Positions 27,212 to 36,304 of a stretch of 64,000 nucleotides of DNA are shown here, piece after piece. The position numbers and the translations under genes are program-made. The notes beneath the pieces were generated by a model. That model searched no databases. It was given only the letters and a program-made list of their open reading frames with translations, and was not told the DNA's origin. Numbering within the stretch: the first letter of the stretch is position 1; each line of letters begins with the position of its first letter. This DNA comes from Nitrospirales bacterium (GTDB lineage: Bacteria > Nitrospirota > Nitrospiria > Nitrospirales > UBA8639). The stretch spans positions 3,508,001-3,572,000 of the forward strand of contig JALDRJ010000002.1 in NCBI GenBank assembly GCA_031315865.1, read 5' to 3'.

Positions 27212-27888
27212 GACACCCTTCTCTTGGCTTCCGCATAGGATGGAAGCACATATCGAGGGGTAACCCCGACTTGTGCATATTCTCCTCGTGCGAATCGAGG
27301 CAGACTAGCTAACGCCACACTGACAGCACTGGCTTCATGGACATCGGCTGACGCTGAGGTCCAGACAGGAGACTTTTCCACGATGATGTGCCGATGAATC
27401 AACCAACCCTCTCCAAAACCAACAACCGGCTCTTTAAAGAATTCTATCACCTGCTCTGCCTGACTGACATGATCATCGGTCACACGTTTCAATATCCCAC
27501 GTTCCCAACGAAATCCCGCCCAATAGACCTCCTGGGCAGTGGCTTGTAACATCGGGCAAATAAGCCTGGTTTCTGACGGAATATTCCAAGCCAATGCTTC
27601 AAGCGTAGGCACTATCACGATTGGAATGTCAAGAGCCGTACGAAAGCCAGCCACCGTCGCTAAGCCAGCGCGTAACCCCGTAAAGGACCCGGGACCAATC
27701 GACACCGCCAACCCAGAAAATTTTCGCATGCTTAAATCTAAGGACCGCAACAATTCATCAATCTTGGGAATCAGCCATCGCGTATGGGACCCCCGAGAAT
27801 CTCCATGTCTATACCCCAACACGCTGCTGTCCTCCAAGACAGCAATACTGTGTCGGCTGGTGGCTGTTTCTATTGCAAGGATGAGCAT
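27208..27888 (-). CDS. tsaB: tRNA t6A biosynthesis protein TsaB
   Basis: 226 residues from the ATG of MLILAIETATS, with AGCAGGAAA upstream; a longer frame starting at 27912 is less likely. TsaB is the non-catalytic partner of TsaD in making N6-threonylcarbamoyl-adenosine at tRNA position 37. The ASKHA-type nucleotide fold shows as LILAIETATS, the GPGSFTGLRAGLATVAGF hallmark and the VTPRYV C-terminus. It is followed by rimI with overlap. tsaD, tsaC and tsaE are not in the window. Confidence 0.94.
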   Translation of the reverse strand: MLILAIETATSRHSIAVLEDSSVLGYRHGDSRGSHTRWLIPKIDELLRSLDLSMRKFSGLAVSIGPGSFTGLRAGLATVAGFRTALDIPIVIVPTLEALAWNIPSETRLICPMLQATAQEVYWAGFRWERGILKRVTDDHVSQAEQVIEFFKEPVVGFGEGWLIHRHIIVEKSPVWTSASADVHEASAVSVALASLPRFARGEYAQVGVTPRYVLPSYAEAKRRVS

Positions 27889-27950
27889 CGTTTCCTGCTG
27901 ATCACAGAACATGTGGAGCTATCATGAGGTGCATCAAAATGCACGAAGAA

Positions 27951-28772
27951 TCAGGCGGAGTTGATGACCAGCTCTTGAAAATCCAGCGTCACCGATCCCG
28001 ATAGTTGATCGTCTTCGGCATGAATATGGAAAGGTAAATAAATGGGCGTCACGTCTGGTGATAATGATTGAGTAGAAACCGCTCGAAAATCTTGACAATC
28101 GATACTTCGCAACACTTCACCATCCCGACCAAGGTACTCAATCTGCATGATATCAGAACGAACCTTGTCGACTCGTAGACGAGTCAGAGAGACAGAGTTC
28201 GTACCAGCATGCTGGCCTGGGACTGTAGGAATATCGATCCGAAACACGTCCTGTTCTTCGAACAAACGAGCAAAAACAGGGGTCAATCCCTGGATTTTCC
28301 CTAAGACTGCATCCAATGCGTGTAAACTTAACTCCACCACCTGGCCGATATCTCCAACCCTCCTAAGCTCATGAATCTTCCCCGCAGCAGATTGCCCGTT
28401 GCCCGGCATGAGAAGCTCATAGTCTTCTCCATCACGGACAAACTGAAAAAACGTTCCTCCGACCGGGGTCAAACCTTTCAAGCGAATGGAATCTGGCCTC
28501 GTGTAGAACACTACACCAGGCATAGATCGGGAAATCGGCAAGATCGAACCCGTAATGGACACGTGAAACAAGCCCTTAAGATGGAGAATACGTTCTTCTC
28601 TCGCTTTCAACTTCCCAAGAATCTCAATGGCTTTTTCAGCAGAAATCGGTTTTTCAGGTTGCAGGGGCGTTGAAGTACAGCCATGAAGAAGCACACTGGC
28701 CGCGAGAACGATAATTAAGAGAAACCCGTTCGCGGAACAATGCACACAAAGCCCCCTGAATGGATTAGGCAT
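27951..28772 (-). CDS. outer-membrane lipoprotein of the LolA/LolB-like fold (DUF4292 type)
   Basis: 273 residues. Signal peptide with lipobox LLHGC (Cys32). The mature part resembles DUF4292/LolB-like lipoproteins: KAREERILHLKGLFHVSIT, PDSIRLKGLTPVGGTFFQFVRDGEDYELLMPG and a later beta-rich part. Proteins of this fold bind lipid acyl chains at the outer membrane. It overlaps the radA stop by 8 bp. Fold assignment is from pattern only; the cargo is unknown. Confidence 0.75.
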   Translation of the reverse strand: MPNPFRGLCVHCSANGFLLIIVLAASVLLHGCTSTPLQPEKPISAEKAIEILGKLKAREERILHLKGLFHVSITGSILPISRSMPGVVFYTRPDSIRLKGLTPVGGTFFQFVRDGEDYELLMPGNGQSAAGKIHELRRVGDIGQVVELSLHALDAVLGKIQGLTPVFARLFEEQDVFRIDIPTVPGQHAGTNSVSLTRLRVDKVRSDIMQIEYLGRDGEVLRSIDCQDFRAVSTQSLSPDVTPIYLPFHIHAEDDQLSGSVTLDFQELVINSA

Positions 28773-30147
28773 TGGCCATCACCAGTTCAAATGCTCCACG
28801 TATTTCCTGAATCCCGATCATTTCCATGCCTTGAATGGGCTTCCATTTCTTTAGATTGCCTTGAGGCAGAAGACATCGTTCAAACCCGAGTTTCATAGCC
28901 TCACGAATGCGAATTTCCACCTGATTAACCGGACGCACTTCCCCACCAAGCCCTACTTCGCCCAACACGATCGTTCGCGAATCAAGCGGGATGTCTCGAA
29001 GACTCGAAAGGACAGCCACAACAATCCCAAGGTCCATCGTGGGCTCATCAATATGGAGCCCCCCCACGATATTGACATACACATCCTGTCCCGACAGATG
29101 CACGCCGAGACGCTTTTCCATCACGGCCAATAACAAGGCCACTCGATTCAATTCCACGCCGTTCGCCATCCGTTTCGGCATCGCATATCCCGTGTCTGCC
29201 ACCAGAGCCTGAAGCTCGACCATGATAGGACGCGAACCTTCCAGGCTGGAAACGACGACTGAGCCTGTTGCCCGCTCAGGACGGCCGTTGAGAAATAACT
29301 CCGACGGATTATCAACTTCAGCCAAGCCTGCATCACTCATCTCAAACACGCCAATTTCGTTAGTCGCTCCAAACCGGTTTTTCACGGCCCGTAGAATACG
29401 ATACGCATGAGATTTATCCCCTTCGAAATATAAGACCGTATCGACGATGTGTTCGAGCAACCGCGGCCCGGCGATCACGCCTTCTTTCGTGACATGGCCG
29501 ATCAAGAACACGGGCACGCCGCTTCGTTTGGCATACCACATGAGTTGACATGCGACTTCCTGGACTTGACTTACGCTTCCTGGAGCTGAACTAATCTCTT
29601 CGGTAAAAACCGTTTGAATCGAATCGACGACAAGCGCTTGAGGTCTGAGTTCTTGGGCGACCTTGAAAATATCCTGCAATGACGTCGCCGCATAGACATA
29701 CAGGTCGGGGGACAACACGTTCAAGCGATCGCCGCGCATTTTGATCTGTTGCACTGACTCTTCACCTGACACATACAACACATTCCCATCGCAAAAACAT
29801 AGTGAAGGCAAAGCCTGAAGCAGGAGCGTGGTTTTGCCGATTCCAGGATCGCCCCCGACTAAAATCACTGAGCCTGGCACAACTCCTCCGCCGAGGACAC
29901 GATCGAATTCACCTATGCCGGTCGGCAGCCGCATGTCTTCGACTCCAAGAATATCACCAATCGGCAAGGGCTTTTGAGGATTGGCTCCTACTCCAGAAGG
30001 CCGATGAACTCCGGCTTTCCGCATGACCTCTTCCTTCATGGAATTCCATTCATTACAGTCCGGGCAACGCCCACTCCACCGTGGAGCCTGATATCCACAG
30101 GCTTGACAACAAAAAGTCGACTTTGTGGAGGTCGTTTTTCTAGCCAT
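28765..30147 (-). CDS. radA: DNA repair protein RadA
   Basis: 460 residues from the ATG following an in-frame GTG. A branch-migration helicase of the RecA family active in recombination. The N-terminal zinc finger is formed by Cys14/Cys17 and Cys28/Cys31. Walker A GGDPGIGKTT lies at about 98-107, the RadA-specific KNRFG motif near 260, and a Lon-protease-like C-terminal domain (PTMDLGIVVAVLSSLRDIPL). Length is typical. The downstream lipoprotein gene is coupled by overlap, though functionally unrelated. Confidence 0.96.
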   Translation of the reverse strand: MARKTTSTKSTFCCQACGYQAPRWSGRCPDCNEWNSMKEEVMRKAGVHRPSGVGANPQKPLPIGDILGVEDMRLPTGIGEFDRVLGGGVVPGSVILVGGDPGIGKTTLLLQALPSLCFCDGNVLYVSGEESVQQIKMRGDRLNVLSPDLYVYAATSLQDIFKVAQELRPQALVVDSIQTVFTEEISSAPGSVSQVQEVACQLMWYAKRSGVPVFLIGHVTKEGVIAGPRLLEHIVDTVLYFEGDKSHAYRILRAVKNRFGATNEIGVFEMSDAGLAEVDNPSELFLNGRPERATGSVVVSSLEGSRPIMVELQALVADTGYAMPKRMANGVELNRVALLLAVMEKRLGVHLSGQDVYVNIVGGLHIDEPTMDLGIVVAVLSSLRDIPLDSRTIVLGEVGLGGEVRPVNQVEIRIREAMKLGFERCLLPQGNLKKWKPIQGMEMIGIQEIRGAFELVMANA

Positions 30148-30221
30148 CACACATTCTTAACTTCTATGCACATACCTACATCGGACATATGGCGAACAGC
30201 CGTAACAACAACAGCAACGCG

Positions 30222-31124
30222 TCACAAATATCGTCGAACCTTATTCCAGCTGCGAACGATTTTGGCGCGTCGGGGATATGTCTCTTTTGACTCTGATTCT
30301 TGAATAATGACCGTCTCAACCCGACGTTCTACCAAGACTTCGGCAAACTCAACCGTACGACCAATCCCGGCTTGCACGTTTTCCCAGCCGTCGGCCTTCA
30401 ATGTATCGAGAAAGGCCACGAATGCCTCAGCTCCGAGTTTCACCACGATCGGAACCCCGACGGGAAACTGATGTTTTTTAAGCCAGTTACTGACGGCCTC
30501 GCTGGTACCATCGTTCGTACGATGAAGATAGATAATGTTGTAATAAAATTCCCCGAGTTTTTCGAGTTCCGAAGAAGCATCACGTTCAGGGGCAGGAAAG
30601 TGGTCTTCTCCAAGCGTCGATTGCCATAATGTCTGTAGAGTCTCTCCTGACTTCGGAGGCGGCAATAACGACATCAGGTCCACGAGCAGAATAGGCCTTC
30701 GCTTTTCCCAAGCAGCCAATAGACCTTCGGCCTCTTGATCGGACATGCGGGGGCTACCTTTGACTTTTGCCTTGACGATGAGATTCCCACGTAATCGAGG
30801 CACGAATTCCAAGTAGGCCTTCCCATCACCGCCGGTCATTGATTGTCCGATCAAACGGTTTTGAACAAAAAATTCTATATTTTCCCCGCCGAGCCCAATC
30901 CGTTTTCCTAAAAGTCCCTCTTTATACAGAAATGCCTGCAATTGCATGGGCTTACCGGGAAGCGCCAGAACATCCTGCACAAAGAGCTTCGCGTCAACCC
31001 GTTCTTCCGCCAACCCAACGCTCGATGACGCGAGCCATGCGAGAGCGATGGTGATGAAGAAAAGCCCTGCACAGCTCCTTTGCGGACGGTCGAGTCTTTT
31101 CACCTCCATGTTCTTCCGAACCAT
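30222..31124 (-). CDS. exported protein of unknown function with Ig-like N-terminal part
   Basis: 300 residues. Signal peptide (AGLFFITIALAWLASSSVGLAEE), then a beta-sandwich-like region (AKLFVQDVLALPGKPMQLQAFLYKEG, MTGGDGKAYLEFVPRLRGNLIVKAKVKGSPR). The C-terminal half is alpha/beta with ILLVDLMSLL, YYNIIYLHRTNDG, VGVPIVVKLGAEAFVAFLDTLKADGW. The latter pattern recalls HAD-like phosphatase folds, but the catalytic DxDxT is not evident, so I do not assign it. The start overlaps the upstream membrane-protein stop by one base. Confidence 0.75.
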   Translation of the reverse strand: MVRKNMEVKRLDRPQRSCAGLFFITIALAWLASSSVGLAEERVDAKLFVQDVLALPGKPMQLQAFLYKEGLLGKRIGLGGENIEFFVQNRLIGQSMTGGDGKAYLEFVPRLRGNLIVKAKVKGSPRMSDQEAEGLLAAWEKRRPILLVDLMSLLPPPKSGETLQTLWQSTLGEDHFPAPERDASSELEKLGEFYYNIIYLHRTNDGTSEAVSNWLKKHQFPVGVPIVVKLGAEAFVAFLDTLKADGWENVQAGIGRTVEFAEVLVERRVETVIIQESESKETYPRRAKIVRSWNKVRRYL

Positions 31125-31378
31125 TAAAAAAGTCCCCGTCCCCGCTTACCGAATGAAAACGCATCGACAGCGGCGATAATGGCAAATTGAATGTAAATCC
31201 ATGTCGCGACATGCCAATAAAACTTCCCGATGACAATCATGATAATCGAGGAAGCGATAAACCAATACCCTCGACGTTCCTCCCCAAGGTAAAGATGCCC
31301 TAACCCTGCAATCACCGACAGGGTCGCGGCTCCGACGCCATACCAGGTCTTCTCACGTTCATTGTCAAGGTTAGCCAT
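31124..31378 (-). CDS. small membrane protein
   Basis: 84 residues with three likely membrane segments (GAATLSVIAGLGHLYLGE, YWFIASSIIMIVIGKFYW, VATWIYIQFAIIAAVDAF). The GxGHLYLGE followed by basic residues resembles TM2-domain proteins. AGGGGAAGC precedes the ATG. One-base overlap with the following exported-protein gene points to coupled expression. Function unknown. Confidence 0.78.
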   Translation of the reverse strand: MANLDNEREKTWYGVGAATLSVIAGLGHLYLGEERRGYWFIASSIIMIVIGKFYWHVATWIYIQFAIIAAVDAFSFGKRGRGLF

Positions 31379-31534
31379 GCTTCCCCTCTACCATACACCC
31401 ATCGCCTTCTGATCGCCTCAGATTACCATGTGCTTTGCAGGTAGTTCCAGGCACAGTCCTGCCTCACCTATGATGACGATATTTTCTAGCGTGAGGAAAA
31501 AGAAAAAAACGATAAAAGGTGAGAGCAGAAAGGA

Positions 31535-31819
31535 TTAACCAAGATTACGTTTTCGGAGTTCTTCAGAGTAGGTTTTTCGGTAAAGAACGTCCCACTCCTG
31601 AGACCCTTCCGGGATACGACGTGAATACGACTCTAGCTTCGCACACACCGCTTTCGTGATTTCCCGCTCAATATTCATCTGGTCATTCAAGACGCGCTTG
31701 ATTTCCCTGAGGACCACCGTGGAGTCACTCTTTAACCTCACCTCACGATGGCTCTGCAGAAACCCGAGTATCGTATGAGCCAAGTGTGTCTGTTTGTCCT
31801 CACTCAATAGGGGCGTCAT
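31535..31819 (-). CDS. DUF507-family protein, copy A
   Basis: 94 residues. Shares with the next entry the pattern of an N-terminal helix, a middle segment with a Leu-rich turn, and the end YRKTYSEELRKRNLG, which fits DUF507. The family has no known function. An 80-bp gap separates it from copy B upstream on the same strand. Confidence 0.7.
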   Translation of the reverse strand: MTPLLSEDKQTHLAHTILGFLQSHREVRLKSDSTVVLREIKRVLNDQMNIEREITKAVCAKLESYSRRIPEGSQEWDVLYRKTYSEELRKRNLG

Positions 31820-31899
31820 GGTGCAAGTCTCGACTGAAGAGAAACGGAGTGATGTGTTAATCGATAAACGTGTGATTCAACCGTAGATGGCCGCGATGG

Positions 31900-32181
31900 T
31901 TACAGGACAAGGCCACGTTCACGAACGAGTTTTTGCTTCACCATCGTAAACATTTTTTGATAATCCGCTTTCCCGCTTTCAAATTCCGTATCGAATTTTT
32001 TGAGGATTTCCCTGATCTCCGCGTTGAGGCGATCTTCCACTGAAAGTTCCTCGGTAATCGTATGCTCTAACCCTCGCAATAGCGAATCGGAGGACTGCGG
32101 TGCATCGAGATGATGTTGTGATTGCAGACGTGTGAGAAGTGTCGATGCGATCGCGTGAATCCGTTCTTTCGTCAAACGCAT
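31900..32181 (-). CDS. DUF507-family protein, copy B
   Basis: 93 residues, with MRLTKERIHAIASTLLTRLQ at the start and the C-terminal KADYQKMFTMVKQKLVRERGL typical of DUF507. The start MRLTKERI is characteristic of the family. It lies 8 bp after the stop of the cyclophilin-like gene, so the two are probably co-transcribed. Copies A and B have diverged strongly and do not look like a recent duplication. Confidence 0.75.
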   Translation of the reverse strand: MRLTKERIHAIASTLLTRLQSQHHLDAPQSSDSLLRGLEHTITEELSVEDRLNAEIREILKKFDTEFESGKADYQKMFTMVKQKLVRERGLVL

Positions 32182-32189
32182 GGGGAAGC

Positions 32190-32576
32190 CTAGCCGATAG
32201 GTTCAACTTTAATCGTCGTAGCGCCCATCGCCTCTCTGAACGCCTTCGCGTCACCATCAATTTTACCGATGACATTGACACGATCGGCCGGCACCGGATC
32301 TTCACCGATACTCATCGGGGTTCGGCCGAAGAAAATCGCTAGCATTTCTCCTACTCCCCAAAATGCGACATCTCCGACTTTCACTTGTGTCGTGGCCGTT
32401 TCACGATAATCTTTCACTCCCGGAACCTTGCAATAGAACTCTTCACCCCATACATTAACCGACGTCTCGATGGGTAAGGCTTCGTAGATGGCTTGCGCCG
32501 TCCTGGTTGGCTTGAGATCAGCTTCCATGTTAAGGCCGCCAACCGATATTTTGATACGTCGAGCCTGTAGTTCCAT
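32190..32576 (-). CDS. cyclophilin-like fold protein (TM1367 type)
   Basis: 128 residues. The pattern KISVGGLNMEADLKPTRTAQAIYEALPIETSVNVWGEEFYCKVPG, with VKVGDVAFWGVGEMLAIFFGRTP, matches small cyclophilin-like proteins of the TM1367 group. They share the barrel but not the isomerase active site of true cyclophilins, and their role is unknown. It is first in a short minus-strand run with the two DUF507 genes. Confidence 0.8.
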   Translation of the reverse strand: MELQARRIKISVGGLNMEADLKPTRTAQAIYEALPIETSVNVWGEEFYCKVPGVKDYRETATTQVKVGDVAFWGVGEMLAIFFGRTPMSIGEDPVPADRVNVIGKIDGDAKAFREAMGATTIKVEPIG

Positions 32577-32695
32577 TTCAGATAAATCCTAGGTCGCGAA
32601 TATGCCAAAAGAAAAGAAATCACCCAGAATGTAGCTTGTCCTCATCATGAAATCAAGGCTAGGATGCTGCATTCTCACAGAGCCACATCACCATC

Positions 32696-33493
32696 ATGTT
32701 GAAATCTACTTTTATTCTCCTTGACGGCATTGGTGAGTCCACCGAACAACGACTCTGGGAACAGGGGATCGATAACTGGGAGATATTTTTACATTCTTCT
32801 GACATTTCAGGCATTCCTTCTGCCCGCAAAGAGCTGTATGATGCGTCACTCAAAACAGCCCAACAGGAACTCGAAAAGGGCAATGCCAGATATTTTGCGC
32901 ACTGCCTAAAATCTCGTGATCATTGGCGGCTTTTTGAAAGCTTTCGCGATCGCACCGCGTTCCTCGACATCGAAACGAACGGAGCCCCAGCCTCGCACGG
33001 GTATATTACCGTTGTCGGCATCTATGGAAAGCATGGCATGACCTCCTTAATTCATGAAGACACCTTGACACAATCTCGTCTTCAAGAAGAACTGGAGAAA
33101 TACGATCTTTTGGTAACTTTCTTTGGCTCTGGCTTTGACCTTCCTTATATACGCGCTCAATTTCCAAGCCTTATCCTCGATCATCCACACTTTGACCTGT
33201 GCTTTGCGGCACGACGACTCGGCTATAAAGGCGGGCTCAAACGGATTGAGGGAGAGTTTAACCTGGAACGTCCGCCTCATATTCATGGGTTGGACGGATG
33301 GGATGCTGTCGTACTCTGGGAAGCCTGGCGACGTGGAGATCACCAAGCTGGCTCCAGACTACTGGAGTACAATGAACTGGACGTCAAAAACCTTGAACCA
33401 TTGGCCGAGCAGGTCTTTGCAGAACTCAAACAACGTTATCAACCACCAAAATCAACGCACGACTCGCGGAAGAGAAATCTCCAATGGCAATAA
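32696..33493 (+). CDS. RNase H-like 3'-5' exonuclease domain protein
   Basis: 265 residues. An N-terminal helix-hairpin-like region (LLDGIGESTEQRLWEQGIDNW) may touch nucleic acid. The C-terminal domain has DnaQ/RNase-H-like acidic motifs: FLDIETNG (about 98-105), FFGSGFDLPYI, and LLEYNELDVKNL. This matches the YprB-type ribonuclease H-like family. The substrate (RNA or DNA) is unknown. The stop overlaps the PP2C start by 10 bp. Confidence 0.83.
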   Translation: MLKSTFILLDGIGESTEQRLWEQGIDNWEIFLHSSDISGIPSARKELYDASLKTAQQELEKGNARYFAHCLKSRDHWRLFESFRDRTAFLDIETNGAPASHGYITVVGIYGKHGMTSLIHEDTLTQSRLQEELEKYDLLVTFFGSGFDLPYIRAQFPSLILDHPHFDLCFAARRLGYKGGLKRIEGEFNLERPPHIHGLDGWDAVVLWEAWRRGDHQAGSRLLEYNELDVKNLEPLAEQVFAELKQRYQPPKSTHDSRKRNLQWQ

Positions 33494-34242
33494 CGTGGCA
33501 AGGCTGGGGACTGACCGATATTGGACGAGTCCGCACGGTTAACCAGGATACGTTTCGATTACATCCCGACTTGTCCGTTTGGGTGGTGGCTGACGGCATG
33601 GGAGGTCATGCCGGAGGGGAGGTGGCGAGCCGCCTGGCGATCGAGACGATCGGGCCATACATCGCTCTGCATCAGGAACGGCTCAACACGCCGAACGTCG
33701 AATCCCGTAAGTCCCTTTTAAAAGATTCACTCGTCGCGACGAATCAGGCCATTCGCACTCATGCCCGCCAGCATCCTGCCTTCAGCAGTATGGGAACCAC
33801 CGCCGTCGTCTTGCATATTTCAGGGTCATCATCACACGATGCGACGATCGCACACGTTGGTGATAGTCGCGCCTACCGTATTCAAGACCAGGCGATTATC
33901 CAGTTGACTCGAGATCATAGCCTCGTTGAAGAGCGGATCGATCTAGGCATCATCACTCGCGAAGAAGCGTCCACACATCCGTTACGGAATGTCCTGACCA
34001 AAGGTCTTGGCATCGAATCCGTCGTGGAGCCGTCAGCCCAAACCACGTCTCTCCTGCCAATGGACAAGATCTTGTTATGCTCGGATGGATTGACCAAAAT
34101 GCTGACCGACGATGAAATCCTTACAATCATCCGTCAAAACCAGCATTCGATGAAGGAAGCCTGTCAACTGTTGATTGACAGGGCAAACCAGTTGGGAGGG
34201 CAGGATAATATCACGGTCGTGTTGGTGAGCTCCGATCATTGA
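33484..34242 (+). CDS. PP2C-type serine/threonine phosphatase
   Basis: 252 residues. All PPM motifs are visible: VNQDTF (Asp22), ADGMGGHAGGEVAS (Asp37), MGTTAVVL, AHVGDSRAYR, LLCSDGLTK, GGQDNITVVLV. A cytoplasmic Mn/Mg-dependent phosphatase of the Stp/PrpC type, which usually reverses a Hanks-type kinase. No such kinase is in the window; the coupled upstream gene is an exonuclease-fold protein. Confidence 0.93.
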   Translation: MAITWQGWGLTDIGRVRTVNQDTFRLHPDLSVWVVADGMGGHAGGEVASRLAIETIGPYIALHQERLNTPNVESRKSLLKDSLVATNQAIRTHARQHPAFSSMGTTAVVLHISGSSSHDATIAHVGDSRAYRIQDQAIIQLTRDHSLVEERIDLGIITREEASTHPLRNVLTKGLGIESVVEPSAQTTSLLPMDKILLCSDGLTKMLTDDEILTIIRQNQHSMKEACQLLIDRANQLGGQDNITVVLVSSDH

Positions 34243-34299
34243 GTATCTGCTGTCCGTCGTTTGCTTCTCTCGTATGACATTGTCGTTATCTTTCACGAG

Positions 34300-35031
34300 T
34301 CACGAACGGCGAAATAATGCCGGCAACCCGAAATACCCTACCGCATCCTTCATGTTCGAAAACCAGCGATACAACCGTCCCATTTCAGGATTGGTCACAT
34401 ATTGTAATGTGAGCACAATGCGTTCTTCATTCTGGCCCAACGGAGTCACCGCATGATACAGCTTGTCACCGTTAAAGAAGACGAACGAGCCAGGCTTCGT
34501 TGCCAGAGACAGTTGTTTGTCGGGCTTTACCGGATCCTTGGTATGCAGACGACATTCGAGGCGACTGGTCGAATTATCCAGTAACCCGATCAAAACCGTG
34601 TAGCGAGCGCCTTTATAATACGACGTATCGTAGTGATAGCCGATATGGTCTCCCGCTTCGGTGTAGAAATAGAGGGCGCATGAATGGGGATCATCTTCTG
34701 GACAGAGTAGCAAGCGCTCCCCCGCAAGCTGACTCAGCCATTCGATAAACCCGGGATCCTTATACAAGACCGTCAGCGCTGGAGCGGACTGTTTGACGAG
34801 ATAATAACTTACACTTCCGCCCTTTTTATGCCCGGGAATAAAGTTGCGATTGAGCCGAGGACGAACCGCTTCGACTTCATCCATGAATTGAGCAATCACA
34901 TCCTGTGACAAAAAGGACTCAATCGCCAAAAACTCCCCCTGCTCCCGATATTCTTGGAGTAGCGCTTGGCGATCCTGGCGGGTAATCGCTTCAGAAACTT
35001 CTTCTGCCGTATTTGTCGCAACACTTGTCAT
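34300..35031 (-). CDS. Fe(II)/2-oxoglutarate-dependent oxygenase
   Basis: 243 residues. The metal triad is HxD (His133, Asp135 in GYHYDTSYY) and His193 in LYHAV, with Arg204 in NEERIVL as the probable 2-oxoglutarate anchor. The spacing fits a prolyl-hydroxylase-like jelly roll. Substrate unknown. It converges on the PP2C gene and diverges from the DUF6445 gene, and lies 1.3 kb from a glutamate decarboxylase, so a link to amino-acid modification is possible. Confidence 0.82.
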   Translation of the reverse strand: MTSVATNTAEEVSEAITRQDRQALLQEYREQGEFLAIESFLSQDVIAQFMDEVEAVRPRLNRNFIPGHKKGGSVSYYLVKQSAPALTVLYKDPGFIEWLSQLAGERLLLCPEDDPHSCALYFYTEAGDHIGYHYDTSYYKGARYTVLIGLLDNSTSRLECRLHTKDPVKPDKQLSLATKPGSFVFFNGDKLYHAVTPLGQNEERIVLTLQYVTNPEMGRLYRWFSNMKDAVGYFGLPALFRRS

Positions 35032-35457
35032 AGAGAACTCACTGTTCCTTTATTTATTGCTCCGGTATTGATCCGGTGTATGTCTGTTACAGAAAACCAT
35101 TCCAGTCATTCCGAGACACAACAATGTACCATGAATGGACATCTTCATCCACCTAGCCGGGAGAAGCTACTCATCCGCTGAGCAATGAGATGACAACCAT
35201 ACCCTGGAACAGCCATGCAGCCGACGATCCATGTATGGTGGTCGTTGGGGGCTCTCTTCAGCATCAATGGAGTGATCATGTTCGTTCGGATCGTGTCCGC
35301 CGGAACCTGGCTGAGGTTATGTGCGTAAACGAACAGACCTGTCATTGGTTAGCGGATTCGTAGTCTATCGTGTTGACCCCGCCCTTGAAGTCAGTCTATC
35401 GTCACACTTCCGCACGCTTCCTGAAAATAGACAGAAACCATCACGAGGACTTCCAGC
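35032..35457. other. intergenic region, 426 bp, between divergent oxygenase genes
   Basis: No frame with a credible protein. It must carry the promoters for both flanking genes. I could not single out a convincing -35/-10 pair or a structured RNA. Confidence 0.5.
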
Positions 35458-36126
35458 ATGAGTATTCTTCCATTTCGTGAGCTAAAATCCGGAACCGATT
35501 ACTGGGTAGAAGATCATGTCTTGCCCAACGCCCTGGAGATCGCCCAACGCTGCATATCAATCCCCACATGGACATTAGGTTCACCATGGAGGGCAGAGCC
35601 GTGGCCGGGAATGCGCGCGCCGAATGCACTCACCACGGAAGAATTGGCCCAAATCGAACGATGCGTCAAAACACGCTTGGGGATTTCTGCGATACGCCCA
35701 CAAAATCATAACGACATGGGGCTCTCGGGTCATAATCATATACAAATCGTCGGAGGATCAGAGGGCGTGGCCAGGCCACATGTGGATTCCGCCAGTATTT
35801 GCGATTACGCCGCGGTGTTATTTCTTCACCCCCACCCACCCACCCCACATTGCGGAACCTCGTTGTACCGCCTTCACATCCCAGGTGAAGCACCGGACGG
35901 CAATTACTGTCCGAAAGCATACGAAAGCCTCAGTGCGGTCCCTGCCATGCCCAAGGACATCGACCCCACCATGTTTCAAGAAATTCTTGAAGTTCCGTAT
36001 GTCTTTAATCGTTTGCTGGCCTATAAAGCGGACTTAATCCACTCGGCCACTTCGTATTTTGGCTGGAGCCATGAATTGGCATCAAAACGCATGGCCGTGG
36101 TCTTTTTTTGGAAAGTGGAAGAGTAA
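35458..36126 (+). CDS. DUF6445-family protein (Fe/2OG-oxygenase-like)
   Basis: 222 residues. RPHVDSASICDYAAVLFLHP gives an HxD pair (His108, Asp110). Later, LIHSATSYFGWSHELASKRMAVVFFW gives a distal His195 and a possible 2-oxoglutarate Arg211. This is the layout of DUF6445 proteins, which resemble Fe(II)/2OG oxygenases. Substrate unknown. GAGG precedes the ATG. The glutamate decarboxylase gene follows on the same strand after 178 bp. Confidence 0.75.
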   Translation: MSILPFRELKSGTDYWVEDHVLPNALEIAQRCISIPTWTLGSPWRAEPWPGMRAPNALTTEELAQIERCVKTRLGISAIRPQNHNDMGLSGHNHIQIVGGSEGVARPHVDSASICDYAAVLFLHPHPPTPHCGTSLYRLHIPGEAPDGNYCPKAYESLSAVPAMPKDIDPTMFQEILEVPYVFNRLLAYKADLIHSATSYFGWSHELASKRMAVVFFWKVEE

Positions 36127-36304
36127 CGCTGCAGAATTGCAAACTGGGCATACTGATTACTGGTGAACTGGACAGACATCACCCACGACCTAGATCCTGT
36201 TTTTTTTTTGCATCATAACGTCAAATATATTAGGGTTACGCTTTCGGAAGTGTGCCTCCGCTATTAGGCCATCATTCATAACTACTACACGAGGAGAACA
36301 CATC

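Noticed and set aside
35145-35345. 66-codon minus-strand frame between the oxygenase genes
   Set aside because: No ribosome site, no family pattern, and it lies where promoters for both flanking genes must be.
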